A stretch of 64,000 nucleotides of DNA from Alphaproteobacteria bacterium (GCA_016124675.1 WGNG01000011.1:78322-142321), one strand, 5' to 3'. Numbered from the stretch's first letter, positions 46,214 to 55,211 are shown. Numbers and translations are program-made. Notes: generated from the sequence alone by a model not told the origin.

Positions 46214-47664
46214 CAGTCCAGCCCCATGATCGCCTGGCGCACCAGGGTCGGCGCCGCCTGGGCCGCCACGGGATAGGCGCAATAATCCGCCGCATAGAAC
46301 GCGCTGGGGCGCAGATTGCCCGACTGGCCCGGGCCCCCGAACGGCATGGTGGAGGCGGCGCCGGGCGTGGGCCGGTTGAAGTTCACGATGCCTGCCCGCA
46401 CCAGCGCCCGGAAGCGCGGCCACAGCGAGGCGTCGTCACTGACGAGACCGGCGGCCAGGCCATAGGCGGTGTTGTTGGCCTCCCGGATCGCATCCTCAAA
46501 GCTCGCCGCGCGGCGCACCTGCAGCAGCGGGCCGAACACTTCCTCGTCAGGCGTTTTGACGCCCTCCACATCCAGAAGGCCCGGCGTGATGAAGGCCGGT
46601 CCGGGGCCGCGTCCCGCCTTCACGAAGGCCCTCGCGCCCAGCGCCAGCAGCCCGTCCTGGGCTTCAAGCACCTGATCGGCGGCATGGGCGCTGACCAGCG
46701 GTCCCATGAAGGGCTGGGGATCGGCGTTCCACACACCCTGCGTCAGGCGCGGGATCAGGGCGGCGATCGCCTCCACCACCGCGTCGCCCGCCTGGCCTTG
46801 CGGCACGATGAGGCGGCGCGCGCACGAACAGCGCTGACCGGCGGTGATATAGGCCGACAGGACCGCGACACGGGCGGCGGCCCCGGCGTCCGCCGCATCC
46901 CAGACCACGAGCGGGTTGTTGCCGCCCATCTCCAGCGCCAGCTGAATGCCCGTGCGTCCGGCGAAGTGCTTGTGGATGAAGGACCCGGTGGACCAGGAGC
47001 CGGTGAACAGCACGCCATCGAGATCGCGGTCATCCAGCGCCGCCGCTCCCGTGTCGCGGCCGCCCTGTATGAGATTGAGCACGCCGGACGGCAGGCCTGC
47101 TTCAGCCCAGAGCTGCGTCATCAGCGCGCCGATGGCCGGGGTCAGTTCGGATGGCTTGAAGACGATCGTATTGCCCGCCAGCAAAGCCGGGACGATGTGG
47201 CCGTTGGGCAGATGACCGGGGAAGTTATAGGGGCCCAGCACGAACATCACGCCCAGCGGCTTGTGCTCCAGCGTCTGCTCGCCGAAATCGGTTTGCGTGC
47301 GGGTGGACCCGGTGCGCTCGGTATAGGCCTTCACCGACACCGCGATCTTGCCCGCCATGGCGCCCGCTTCGGTGCGCGCTTCCCAGAGCGGCTTGCCGGT
47401 TTCGCGCGCGATCAGCTCGGCGATCGCCTCGCTGCGCTGTTTCAGCAGGTCGCCAAACCGCTCGGCGATCGCCCGGCGCGCGTCAAACCCCGCCAGCGCC
47501 CAGTCCGCAAAGGCGGCGCGCGCCGCCGCAAAGGCCTCGCGCACATCGCCGGCATCCGCCGCCGCGCCCTCCCAGACCGTTTCGGCGCTTGAAGGATCGA
47601 TGGAGCGAAACACGCCCGCGCGGCCCTCGCGCCAGGCGCCGTTGATATGAAGAGACACGGTCAT
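46213..47664 (-). CDS. astD: N-succinylglutamate 5-semialdehyde dehydrogenase
   Basis: This 483-residue aldehyde dehydrogenase has the glutamate motif LALEMGGNNPLV and the catalytic Cys in TAGQRCSCAR. The cofactor region includes FTGSWSTGS. It oxidises succinylglutamate semialdehyde with NAD+. It lies between astA and astB on one strand with overlaps of 1-6 bases, so the cluster is one operon read from the M20 gene or astA downward. Confidence 0.94.
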   Translation of the reverse strand: MTVSLHINGAWREGRAGVFRSIDPSSAETVWEGAAADAGDVREAFAAARAAFADWALAGFDARRAIAERFGDLLKQRSEAIAELIARETGKPLWEARTEAGAMAGKIAVSVKAYTERTGSTRTQTDFGEQTLEHKPLGVMFVLGPYNFPGHLPNGHIVPALLAGNTIVFKPSELTPAIGALMTQLWAEAGLPSGVLNLIQGGRDTGAAALDDRDLDGVLFTGSWSTGSFIHKHFAGRTGIQLALEMGGNNPLVVWDAADAGAAARVAVLSAYITAGQRCSCARRLIVPQGQAGDAVVEAIAALIPRLTQGVWNADPQPFMGPLVSAHAADQVLEAQDGLLALGARAFVKAGRGPGPAFITPGLLDVEGVKTPDEEVFGPLLQVRRAASFEDAIREANNTAYGLAAGLVSDDASLWPRFRALVRAGIVNFNRPTPGAASTMPFGGPGQSGNLRPSAFYAADYCAYPVAAQAAPTLVRQAIMGLD

Positions 47665-47669
47665 TGAAC

Positions 47670-48686
47670 TCAGTCCTTGATCCAGAAGCGCACAGGGTCG
47701 CCCGCCGCCACATCCAGCGCGCGGCGCGCCTCGTCATCGAGGCCGGCATGCGCGCCGTCATGGGTCATCTCGGCATAGACGCAGCGGAAATCGCCGATGC
47801 GGTCATTTGAGACGAGCGCGCGGCGCCGGTCCCCGGGCCGGTGCGTATCCGCAACCGGCAGAACCCGGCTTTCACGGATGGTGCGCACCTCGTCCGCGCC
47901 GCACGACACCAGTGGCCCGCCGTCGAAAATATCCACATAGCGCTCGTAGCGCAGGCCCTCGGCCTCCAGCAGGCGCAGGGCGTTGACGCCATGGGGATGG
48001 GTCTTGCCGATCACGGCGCGCGCCTCACGCGGCAACAGGTCTAGATAGATGAGATGGGACGGCATGAGATCGAGGATGAACTGGTTGTCGGTAGCTGCCG
48101 AGAGCCGGTCGGCCTCGTCAAAGCTCATCCTGAAGAACGGGCGCGTGACATGCTCGAAGAAAATGGAATCGCCCTTCTCGTCCACCACGCCGCGCAATTC
48201 GGACAATATGCGCTTGCCGAAACGCTCGCGCGCGGAGGCGACCAGCAGATAGCGCGCCTTGGCGGTCAGGCTGCCCGCCCCGGCGCCGCGCGCCTTGTCA
48301 CACAGAAAGAGCGAGCCGACTTCGGTGGAGCCGGCGAAGTCGTTGACCAGCAGCATGGCGTCCATATCAAAGCGCTTGCCCGCTTCCCTGGAGGCCTGGG
48401 CGAAGGTGAAGATCTTGAAGTCGAAATACGGCTTCTTGATCCCGACCATGGCCTTGACCGCCGAGGTGCCCAGGATCGCCCCGGTTTCGGAATCCTCCAG
48501 CATCAGCTGATAATTGCAGTCGCACGGATCGCTCAGCCGGCCATCAAACGCGGCTTCGGACGCGGCCAGCTTCTGCGCCAGGGCGTCATCAGGCAGGGAC
48601 AGGCTGGTGAAGCCCGGACCCGCCGCACGGGCGAGGGCCAGAAACCCGTCCACATCGCCCGACCGGGCTGCGCGCACCACCAGCAT
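47670..48686 (-). CDS. astA: Arginine N-succinyltransferase
   Basis: The protein has 338 residues from the ATG at 48686 (MLVVRAARSGDVDG). An internal pattern GTSAVKAMVG, then the segment EVGSLFLCDKARGAGAG, forms the acetyltransferase-like CoA site. HVTRPFFRMSFDEAD and SHLIYLDLLP are AstA features. It commits arginine to the ammonia-producing AST pathway by transferring succinate from succinyl-CoA. The aminotransferase (astC) is not in the window and may be supplied elsewhere by argD. Confidence 0.95.
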   Translation of the reverse strand: MLVVRAARSGDVDGFLALARAAGPGFTSLSLPDDALAQKLAASEAAFDGRLSDPCDCNYQLMLEDSETGAILGTSAVKAMVGIKKPYFDFKIFTFAQASREAGKRFDMDAMLLVNDFAGSTEVGSLFLCDKARGAGAGSLTAKARYLLVASARERFGKRILSELRGVVDEKGDSIFFEHVTRPFFRMSFDEADRLSAATDNQFILDLMPSHLIYLDLLPREARAVIGKTHPHGVNALRLLEAEGLRYERYVDIFDGGPLVSCGADEVRTIRESRVLPVADTHRPGDRRRALVSNDRIGDFRCVYAEMTHDGAHAGLDDEARRALDVAAGDPVRFWIKD

Positions 48687-48714
48687 GAACCTCGTCCCCC
48701 TTTTAATGACCTGG

Positions 48715-49977
48715 TCAGCCCTGGCCCGCCGCGAGGGCGCGCGCTTCGGCGGCGTTGAACCGGCCACGCGCAAACTGCATGAGCATCACCGCCGACAGGC
48801 AAGCGCGCTCGGGCAGGCTGGACAGCTTGGCGATCTCCCGGCTCGAATGAATGTCCGCGCCTCGCACGCCCAGCGTATCCACGTTCGGACAGCCCGACGC
48901 CCACAGATTATTGCCCTCGCACACCCCGCCGGTATCCTTCCAGCGAATGTCGAGACCCAGTGGCTCGCCGGCCGCGCGCGTCCATTCGAACATGCGCAGA
49001 TTGGCCGGGCTCATGGGCTTGGGCGGGCGGGTGAAGCCGCCATGGAGATGAGCCTCAATCCCGTCGCGCGCATCGGTGAGCTTTACCAGGGCATCAATTT
49101 CGGCCCGCGCCCAGATCGCGTCGTCTTGGGTCTTCACCCGCACATTGAAGCGGCAAATGCCCAGCTCCGGCACCACATTGGGCGCCCCGCCCCCGTCAAT
49201 GCGCGAGACATTGAAGGTGACGTCCTCGCGCTGGCCGTTGAGGGCGTCGAGGCGGCGGGCGAAATCGGCAGCGGCGACGATGGCGTTGCGGCCCAGATGA
49301 TGTTCGCGCCCCGCATGGGCCGCGCGTCCGCGGCAGCGCAGGGAGAAATTGCCCGAGCCCTTGCGCGCGCCCGCCAGCGAACCGTCGACCAGCGCCGGCT
49401 CATAGGTCATGCCGACATGGGCGTTGCGCCCAAGCTCGGCCAGCACCGGGCCGGAGCCCAGCGAGCCGATCTCCTCATCGGGGCTGATCAGCACGTCATA
49501 GCCGATCGCGTCCGCCCACGGACTGCGCTCCAGCCCCATCAGGGCGTGCAGCATGACGATCAGCCCGCCCTTCATGTCCGCCGCGCCGGGCCCGTTGATG
49601 GTGTCATCGTCCAGCATGCGCCAGTCATCGAACCCGGACCCCGGGGGAAACACTGTGTCGTGGTGGCCGGTGAGGACGATTCTCACCGGCGCATCGGGGC
49701 GCTGCGTCAGGCGGAAGGCCGGCGTGTAGTCGACATCGCGAATTTCACCGTCCAGCGCGATCGTGGTGGAGGGCGCGAGCTCCACCGCGCGGATCTCGCC
49801 GCCCAGCGGGGCGAAGGCCGTCTCCAGCTCTGCGCGCATGGCCTCCAGGCCTTGCGTATTGCGGCTGCCGGAATTGATCGCAGACCAGCGTCTTACCAGC
49901 GCGGTCATGGCGCCGGCCTCGCCCTCGATCCAGTCAAGGACGGCGCGTTCTTCCCGGTCGAGGGTCAGGGCGGTCAT
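48715..49977 (-). CDS. M20 family metallohydrolase, probable AstE substitute
   Basis: The protein has 420 residues from the ATG at 49977. Two-zinc M20 motifs are present: GHHDTVFPP, GAADMKGG, SPDEEIGS with the catalytic Glu pair, and a lid domain with RAAHAGREHH. The C-terminal IHSSREIAKL carries the last metal His. It begins the same operon as astA, astD and astB, where the usual succinylglutamate desuccinylase gene astE is absent. Its design is of the glutamate carboxypeptidase G2 type, so release of glutamate from N-succinylglutamate is a fitting job. The alternative is deacetylation of acetylcitrulline, required by the AOTCase pathway. Confidence 0.8.
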   Translation of the reverse strand: MTALTLDREERAVLDWIEGEAGAMTALVRRWSAINSGSRNTQGLEAMRAELETAFAPLGGEIRAVELAPSTTIALDGEIRDVDYTPAFRLTQRPDAPVRIVLTGHHDTVFPPGSGFDDWRMLDDDTINGPGAADMKGGLIVMLHALMGLERSPWADAIGYDVLISPDEEIGSLGSGPVLAELGRNAHVGMTYEPALVDGSLAGARKGSGNFSLRCRGRAAHAGREHHLGRNAIVAAADFARRLDALNGQREDVTFNVSRIDGGGAPNVVPELGICRFNVRVKTQDDAIWARAEIDALVKLTDARDGIEAHLHGGFTRPPKPMSPANLRMFEWTRAAGEPLGLDIRWKDTGGVCEGNNLWASGCPNVDTLGVRGADIHSSREIAKLSSLPERACLSAVMLMQFARGRFNAAEARALAAGQG

Positions 49978-50005
49978 GGACAGCTCCGGCAGCGCAAGGC
50001 AGGGC

Positions 50006-51298
50006 TCAGGCGTGCTCGAGCGCCTGTTCAAGATCGGCGATCAGGTCGTCAGGGTTCTCGATCCCCACCGAAACGCGCACCAGCCCGCCGGTGAAGCCCA
50101 GGCGCTCGCGCAGGGATTCCTCCACCGCCGCGTGGGTGGTGGTGCCCGGGTGGCAGATCAGGGTTTCGGTGCCGCCCAGGCTGACCGCCAGCTTGAGCAC
50201 CTGGAGCGCATTGAGCATGCGGAAAGCGGCGTCCTGTCCGCCGACCACGTCAAAGGAGAAGGTCGAACCATGATGCCCGCCGCTCTGGCGTTCATGGACA
50301 GCATGGTCGCGCGTGCCGGGCTCCAGGAAGCCGAGATAGCGCACCTTCTCCACTTTCGGATGGGTTTTGAGATAGTTGGCGACCCGGGCTGCGCCCTCGA
50401 ACGCGGCCTTCATGCGCAGCGCCACGGTCTCCAGCGAGCGCGCCAGCATCCAGCACGTGTTGGGATCGAGATTGGTGCCCATGCCCGAGCGCAGCTTGCG
50501 CACCGGGCGCATCAGGGCGCTGGAGCCCATGGCCGCCCCGCCAATGAGATCGGAGTGACCGCCGATATACTTGGTCAGCGAATACACGGCGATGTCGGCG
50601 CCGAGGGCGAGCGGTGTCTGGCCGATGGGGCCCAGTATGGTGTTGTCCACCACCACGGGCGGGCGATGGCCCTGGCGCTCGCCGATCTCGTCAGCCAGGC
50701 GCTTCATCTGGGCCAGATCCACCACCTCATTGGTCGGGTTGGTAGGGGTTTCGCAGAAGATCACCGCAATGCGCCCCAGCTGCAGGGCGGCCTCCACGGT
50801 TTCGGCGATCTCGGCCTCGCTCGCCCCGGCGAAGAAGTCGGCGCTCTTGATGCCGTACTGGGGCAGGATGGCGCGGATCAGGGTCTCGGTCCCGCCATAG
50901 AGCGGGGTGGACTGGAGCACCACATCGCCCGAATGGGCGTGGGCCATGATCACGGTGGAGATGGCGCCCATGCCGGAGGAGAAGACCAGCGCCTCTTCGG
51001 CGCCGTCAAACAGGGTGAGCCGGTCCTCCAGCACTTCCATGTTCGGGTTGTTGAAGCGCGAGTACAAAAGCCCCGCCTGGGCCGGATCGCCCATGCGCGA
51101 ACGCCCGCCCATCACGCGGAAGAAGGCTGCGCCCTCTTCGGCGGTGGCGAAGGCGAAGGTGGAGGTCTGGAAAATCGGCGGCTTGATCGACCCTTCAGAG
51201 AGCCTGGCGTCGAAGCCATAGCTCATCATCAGGGTTTCCGGGCTCAGCGAGCGCGCGCCCAGCGCGCGCTTGCGGTAGGGCGTTTCAGGTTTGCTCAT
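50006..51298 (-). CDS. PLP-dependent trans-sulfuration enzyme (cystathionine gamma-synthase family)
   Basis: The protein has 430 residues from the ATG at 51298. The Cys/Met-metabolism PLP fold is clear: SGMGAISTVIMAHAHSGD, the ETPTNPTN segment, and SLTKYIGGHSD with the PLP lysine. The C-terminus SLGGTETLICHPGTTTH carries the usual carboxylate-binding region. Possible activities include cystathionine gamma-synthase, O-acylhomoserine sulfhydrylase or methionine gamma-lyase. No partner gene decides among them. I saw no SAM-type riboswitch in its leader. Confidence 0.9.
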   Translation of the reverse strand: MSKPETPYRKRALGARSLSPETLMMSYGFDARLSEGSIKPPIFQTSTFAFATAEEGAAFFRVMGGRSRMGDPAQAGLLYSRFNNPNMEVLEDRLTLFDGAEEALVFSSGMGAISTVIMAHAHSGDVVLQSTPLYGGTETLIRAILPQYGIKSADFFAGASEAEIAETVEAALQLGRIAVIFCETPTNPTNEVVDLAQMKRLADEIGERQGHRPPVVVDNTILGPIGQTPLALGADIAVYSLTKYIGGHSDLIGGAAMGSSALMRPVRKLRSGMGTNLDPNTCWMLARSLETVALRMKAAFEGAARVANYLKTHPKVEKVRYLGFLEPGTRDHAVHERQSGGHHGSTFSFDVVGGQDAAFRMLNALQVLKLAVSLGGTETLICHPGTTTHAAVEESLRERLGFTGGLVRVSVGIENPDDLIADLEQALEHA

Positions 51299-51494
51299 GA
51301 CGGGCTCCTGCCGGCGGCGCACGCAAGGCGCCCAGCGGCGACAGATGACAAGGGATCGGGTTTACCGTCCCTGTCTTGCGCCGCCTGCGCGTGCGGGTCA
51401 ACCCGGCGCACGGCGCGCGCCCCTGACAATCCGGCGCGAAACCCTGCGGGCGCACCACTGCGCCGATTCCGGATGACGGGACCCGAATGCAGAA

Positions 51495-51522
51495 CGGCCC
51501 GCCGGATTGCTCCGGCGGGCCG
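51495..51522 (-). terminator. Strong hairpin terminator of the ompA gene
   Basis: A perfect 12-bp stem (CGGCCCGCCGGA with TCCGGCGGGCCG) closes a four-base loop, about 25 bases beyond the stop of the OmpA gene. On the transcript the hairpin is followed by GUUCUGC, a short U-containing tail. It also separates this gene from the PLP enzyme gene downstream. Confidence 0.7.
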
Positions 51523-51547
51523 CCTGTTTCGTAACGGATCAGCCTGA

Positions 51548-52660
51548 TTAGTTCAGGTTGATCAGGACTTCCACGCGGCGGTTCAGCGGCTCGCGCACGC
51601 CATCCGGGGTCGCAACGGCCGGGCGGCTTTCGCCGTAGGCGTTGATGGACACCGCGCCGGCGGGCACGCCCAGACGGACCAGCTCGTCACGCACCGCACG
51701 GGCGCGGCGCTCGGACAGGCCGACATTGTAGGCGGCAGAGCCCGAACGGTCGGCGTGGCCGTCGACGCGCACCGCAGCGACGCCGCAATCGCGGGCCGTG
51801 TTGATCGCGCTGTTGATCACGTTGCGCGACTGGTCGGTGACGTTGGAGCGATCCCACTCGAAATACACCACGAACTCGGCGTCCTCACACGTCACCGGAG
51901 GCGGCGGCGGGGGCGGCGGCGGGGGCGGGGGCGGCGGAGGAGGAGGAGGCGGGGGCGGCGGCGGCGGCGGAGCCGGCGGCGCCGAGAACAGATAACGCAG
52001 GCCGATCCAGGCCTCGTGACCGCGCAGGCCCTCGACGTCAATCGCCTGGCTCGGGTCGAACGTGGTCTCGAGGTGACCGAAATAGCGGTACTCAGTGTCG
52101 AGGATCAGCTGCGGCGACAGGGCCCAGCCAATGCCCGCGATCAGCTGATAGCCGAGCGTGCCGCTGGAGGAGCGGCCCTGGATGAAGCGCGGATCCGTCA
52201 TCAACGAACCGACCGGACGCGTGCCGGTGTTCCAGCCCGAGAGCGAGGCCGTCACGTCGGCATAGCCAAGGCCGGCGCCGACATACGGACGCCAGAACGC
52301 GCCGGTGTTGAAGTCGTAAAGCACGTTCAGCATGCCGGTCCAGGTCTGGAACTTGGCGCGGCTGTCTTCGTGATTGCCGATCGACCCCAGGTCGTTATAG
52401 CGGTGAGCCAGCTCGCCTTCGATGCGCACGCCGTTGGCCCACTGGTAACCGACCGAGACCTTCTCGCGCCAGTTGGCCTGCCCGCTGATGCGCCCGCCAT
52501 TGGCCGCGCCCGGTTCGCCAAGCGCGCCGGAGACTTCCGCGTCGCCAGGTCCGCCGTAGCCGACGCCTGCGCCCATGTACCAGCCTTCGTCGGCAGCCGC
52601 CATCGACGGCGCACCGAGCACAAGGCACAACGCCGCAGCGGTCATTAGGTGCTTTTTCAT
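51548..52660 (-). CDS. ompA: OmpA family protein with long polyproline linker
   Basis: The protein has 370 residues. After the signal peptide (ends MAAADEG region) comes an eight-stranded barrel of about 210 residues. The linker between barrel and C-terminal domain is almost pure proline (near 30 residues), encoded by a GGCGGN-rich track on the plus strand at about 51896-51985. The C-terminal OmpA domain has FVVYFEWDRSNVT, VDGHADRSGSAAYN, LSERRARAVRDELV and NRRVEV, the residues that grip diaminopimelate in peptidoglycan. It links the outer membrane to the wall through a stiff spacer. Confidence 0.94.
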   Translation of the reverse strand: MKKHLMTAAALCLVLGAPSMAAADEGWYMGAGVGYGGPGDAEVSGALGEPGAANGGRISGQANWREKVSVGYQWANGVRIEGELAHRYNDLGSIGNHEDSRAKFQTWTGMLNVLYDFNTGAFWRPYVGAGLGYADVTASLSGWNTGTRPVGSLMTDPRFIQGRSSSGTLGYQLIAGIGWALSPQLILDTEYRYFGHLETTFDPSQAIDVEGLRGHEAWIGLRYLFSAPPAPPPPPPPPPPPPPPPPPPPPPPPPPVTCEDAEFVVYFEWDRSNVTDQSRNVINSAINTARDCGVAAVRVDGHADRSGSAAYNVGLSERRARAVRDELVRLGVPAGAVSINAYGESRPAVATPDGVREPLNRRVEVLINLN

Positions 52661-52700
52661 TCCAACCCCCTACGGGCGGGATGCCCGTCGTGTGAAAACA

Positions 52701-52729
52701 ATTGAAGGTGACCAACACGGGCGAGTCAA
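52701..52729 (-). promoter_or_regulatory. Promoter candidate for ompA with 5' leader hairpin
   Basis: On the minus strand TTGACT (52724-52729) and TTCAAT (52701-52706) are 17 bases apart, a good housekeeping-type promoter. The leader that follows has a six-pair hairpin ACGGGC/GCCCGT (52672-52688) just before the ribosome-binding site. Confidence 0.55.
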
Positions 52730-52804
52730 TATCATTCGCTCGCGCTGACCTCACCATGTGTTTTAGCCTCTATCGCCCGCCAGCGCCACAGGCGCGCAGA
52801 CCAA

Positions 52805-52838
52805 AACGGGCCGATTCACCGCACAATTCCGGCCCGTT
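52805..52838 (-). terminator. Hairpin at the end of the CoA-transferase gene
   Basis: AACGGGCCG and CGGCCCGTT form a nine-base-pair stem whose loop contains the TGA stop codon of the CoA-transferase. On the transcript it is followed by UUUGGU. It looks like an intrinsic terminator overlapping the end of the coding region. Confidence 0.5.
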
Positions 52839-54024
52839 GCAGGGCAAAACAGGCTTTTTGATCAATACCGAGGCGTTCTTGCAACACCTCGCGCGTATGC
52901 TCGCCCAACCTTGGCGGCGCGGCGCGGTAGACCGGCGGGACGCCGGACAGGCGCATCGGATTGGCCACCAGCGGCGCCGCGCCGCATCCGGTCATCGGCA
53001 ATTGGAAGGACAGACCGCGCGCCTGCGCCTGAGGGTGGGCGAACACCTGGTCGATGCTCTGGATCGGACCGCAGGGCACGCCCGCCTTGTTCAGCGCCGC
53101 GGTCCAGTGGGCGCTGGAGCGCGCGCTCATCACCACGATGATCTGTGCAATGAGGATTTCGCGATGCTCCACCCGGCCCGCATTGGTCTGGAAGCGCGGG
53201 TCCCGCGCCCAGTCAGCCCGCTCCAGCGCCCGCGCGAAGGCGGCGAACTGGCCGTCATTGCCGACCGCCACGGCGATTCGCCCGTCCAGCGTCGGAAAAT
53301 CCTGATACGGCACAATGTTGGGATGGGCGTTGCCGCCCCGGCCAGGGGCCCGGCCCGACACCAGATAGTTCGACGCCTGGTTGGCCAGCATCGCCGCCTG
53401 CACATCAAACAGCGCCATGTCGATATGCTGGCCGCCCAGGCCCTGATCGCGCGCGATCAGGCCGGCCATCACCGCCCCGGCGGCATAGACGCCGGTGAAC
53501 AGATCCACCACCGGCAGGCCGGCCTTGGTGGGCTTGTCCTCGCCGGTCACGCTCATCAGCCCGCCCATGGCCTGGATGAGAAAATCATAGCCCGGCTGAG
53601 CGCTTAACGGCCCGGTCTGACCGAAGCCGGTGATCGAACAATAGATGATGTCGCCGCGCAGCGCCTTCACGCTGTCATAGTCGAGGCCGTATTTCCTCAG
53701 ACCGCCCGTCTTGTAGTTCTCGATGATGACATCGCTCTGCGCGGCCAGCGCGCGCAGGATCTCGCATCCCCTCTCCTCGCGCATGTTGACCGCGATGGAG
53801 CGCTTGTTGCGGTTGGCGCACAGATAATAGGCCGCGTCGGCGCGCGAGCCGTCCTCATTCTTCAGAAAGGGCGGTCCCCAGCCGCGCGTGTCGTCGCCAC
53901 CATCGGGGTTTTCCACCTTGATGACGTCGGCGCCGAGATCAGCGAGGATCTGCGCGCACCAGGGTCCCGCCAGCACCCGCGACAGGTCCAGCACCTTGAT
54001 GTGGGACAGCGCTCCAGGGCTCAT
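52816..54024 (-). CDS. Class III CoA-transferase (CaiB/BaiF family)
   Basis: The protein has 402 residues from the ATG at 54024, which has GGAG nine bases upstream. The in-frame TTG at 54051 is less likely. The family start IKVLDLSRVLAGPWCAQILADLGADVIKVE is followed by NYKTGGLRKYGLDY and the active-site segment GYDFLIQAMGGLMSVTG with the catalytic Asp. It moves CoA between carboxylic acids. Relatives act on formyl-, carnitinyl- or succinyl-CoA. No neighbour fixes the substrate. Confidence 0.93.
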   Translation of the reverse strand: MSPGALSHIKVLDLSRVLAGPWCAQILADLGADVIKVENPDGGDDTRGWGPPFLKNEDGSRADAAYYLCANRNKRSIAVNMREERGCEILRALAAQSDVIIENYKTGGLRKYGLDYDSVKALRGDIIYCSITGFGQTGPLSAQPGYDFLIQAMGGLMSVTGEDKPTKAGLPVVDLFTGVYAAGAVMAGLIARDQGLGGQHIDMALFDVQAAMLANQASNYLVSGRAPGRGGNAHPNIVPYQDFPTLDGRIAVAVGNDGQFAAFARALERADWARDPRFQTNAGRVEHREILIAQIIVVMSARSSAHWTAALNKAGVPCGPIQSIDQVFAHPQAQARGLSFQLPMTGCGAAPLVANPMRLSGVPPVYRAAPPRLGEHTREVLQERLGIDQKACFALQRAGIVR

Positions 54025-54170
54025 GGTGGGGGGCTCCGTTTGTTCGGACAACTACCCTTCGCCTAACCCGGACACGCGCGCCCACGCAAGGGCGCTCACC
54101 CGCGCAGCAGGGCGGCCGGGGTTGAAACTGGCATGGCATGACGATCACACCACCCGGCGCCTGCCGACGT

Positions 54171-54473
54171 TCAGGAGAGACAGCGATAGAATTCCTGTCT
54201 GGTGATCTGACCGTCTTCATCAGCGTCGCACTGTTCGAAATACCAGTCCCGGGCGGCAGCGGCGTTCAATTCCTCGCCGTTTATGCGATGCGTGCGGCCT
54301 TCTTCTACGAAGTCCGCCGCAGTCAGGACGCCGTCTGCGTCGGTGTCCAGCGCATTGAAGACAGAGTCGAGCGCCAGGCGCTGCGGCAAGGCCGGGCCGT
54401 CACCCTCGCATGCGCCAACGGCAACGCATGCGGTCAGGCTCAGCGCTGCAGTCGGTATTCGCCCCCGCCTCAC
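54171..54473 (-). CDS. EF-hand lipoprotein EFa (peptide locus module 1)
   Basis: This 100-residue protein has a signal peptide and lipobox-like VGAC (Cys22). Two EF-hand calcium loops follow: DTDADGVLTAADF and DADEDGQITRQEF, both with Asp at positions 1, 3 and 5 and the bidentate acid at 12 replaced by Asp or Glu. It overlaps the neighbouring EF-hand gene by four bases, so both are translated together. It lies in an apparent module with the divergent small peptide gene at 55017. Binding of Ca2+ in the periplasm is likely; the partner is unknown. Confidence 0.85.
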   Translation of the reverse strand: MRRGRIPTAALSLTACVAVGACEGDGPALPQRLALDSVFNALDTDADGVLTAADFVEEGRTHRINGEELNAAAARDWYFEQCDADEDGQITRQEFYRCLS

Positions 54474-54829
54474 TGGCTGCCCTCCGCCAGCAGGCGCTGC
54501 AATTCGGCAAGCATTTCGTCCTGCGTAATGCGGCCGTCACCGTTCGGGTCAAACCGCTCCATCCAGGCGCGGGCCGCCGCCTCGCCCGTGAGCGATTCTC
54601 CCGTTTCACGATCATTGAATGTCATGCCGCTCGACCGGAGCTCATTGTAATCGATCGCACCGTCGCGGTTCGTGTCGAGCGAGGCGAACATGCCGGCGAC
54701 CTGGGCTGCAACGCCTTCAGGCAAAGCATCACTCTCACCGGTCGGCGAGGACGGGCCGGCGTCTGCGCAGCCTGATACTGACATCAGAAGCCCGGCGATT
54801 GCTGCAAACTTGATGATGAATCGGCTCAT
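54470..54829 (-). CDS. EF-hand lipoprotein EFb (peptide locus module 1)
   Basis: The protein has 119 residues from the ATG at 54829. The lipobox is VSGC. Two EF-hand loops, DTNRDGAIDYNEL and DPNGDGRITQDEM, are spaced about 40 residues apart. The layout matches the paralogues at 57822 and 58491: lipobox, disordered Ser/Pro/Asp-rich spacer, a FASLD-type first hand, an insert, and a RFD-type second hand. The gene is divergent from the peptide gene at 55017 with 187 bp between starts, an AT-rich stretch unlike the genome average. Confidence 0.87.
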   Translation of the reverse strand: MSRFIIKFAAIAGLLMSVSGCADAGPSSPTGESDALPEGVAAQVAGMFASLDTNRDGAIDYNELRSSGMTFNDRETGESLTGEAAARAWMERFDPNGDGRITQDEMLAELQRLLAEGSQ

Positions 54830-55016
54830 AGTGCGCCACCTCAATCTGCCACTTTAAAAATCTCCCCTGAGGCGCCTTCGGTCAACAAAAAATTTCCTTA
54901 GGTCGCATTCTTCACTTGGCCTGCCGTGCAACCACTGGAATTATTATAGTGCTACTTTCTCTTTTCCGGGAAAAAATCAGCACAACCTCTTATGCAACTG
55001 ATTGAGGAGACGAAGC
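54830..55016. promoter_or_regulatory. AT-rich divergent promoter region, module 1
   Basis: This intergenic region has runs such as TTTAAAAATC, CAAAAAATTTCC and AATTATTATAG, far more AT than neighbouring genes. On the plus strand TTGGCC followed after 17 bases by AATTAT could be a promoter for the peptide gene. TTGAGGAG precedes its start codon. Corresponding region of module 2: 58896-59091. Confidence 0.5.
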
Positions 55017-55211
55017 ATGTCCGTGATCAAATCTGCGGCGATGTCAGCCGCGCTCGGTGTCATGACCATCCTTGCTGTCCCGCAAACGGCACAGGCTCGG
55101 GACTGTCACACGATCGAAATCTGTTTCGACCTGATTGTCGTCAGCGGCTGTTACACGTGGGAGTCTTGCGGCGGCGGCGACGGTGGCGAAGAGAGCCAAG
55201 GTACAGACTAG
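55017..55211 (+). CDS. Small secreted cysteine-spaced peptide 1
   Basis: This 64-residue precursor has a Sec-type signal peptide cut after AQA (residue 27), leaving a 37-residue mature peptide. The cysteines are spaced C-x5-C-x8-C-x5-C, with a hydrophobic stretch LIVV between the second and third, then GGGDGGEE at the acidic C-terminus. The spacing is identical in the peptides at 59092 and 59517. The start has GAGGAG upstream. It does not resemble a known bacteriocin or toxin family that I can name. Two disulfides in the periplasm are likely. A 14-bp hairpin follows the stop. Confidence 0.8.
   Translation: MSVIKSAAMSAALGVMTILAVPQTAQARDCHTIEICFDLIVVSGCYTWESCGGGDGGEESQGTD

Noticed and set aside
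51299..51480. SAM riboswitch before the trans-sulfuration enzyme gene
   Set aside because: Neither the SAM-II conserved core nor another known SAM fold could be recognised in this GC-rich leader.
51755..52648. Plus-strand frame opposite ompA with a polyarginine/polyglycine run
   Set aside because: The run is the antisense of the proline linker; there is no independent evidence for a gene.
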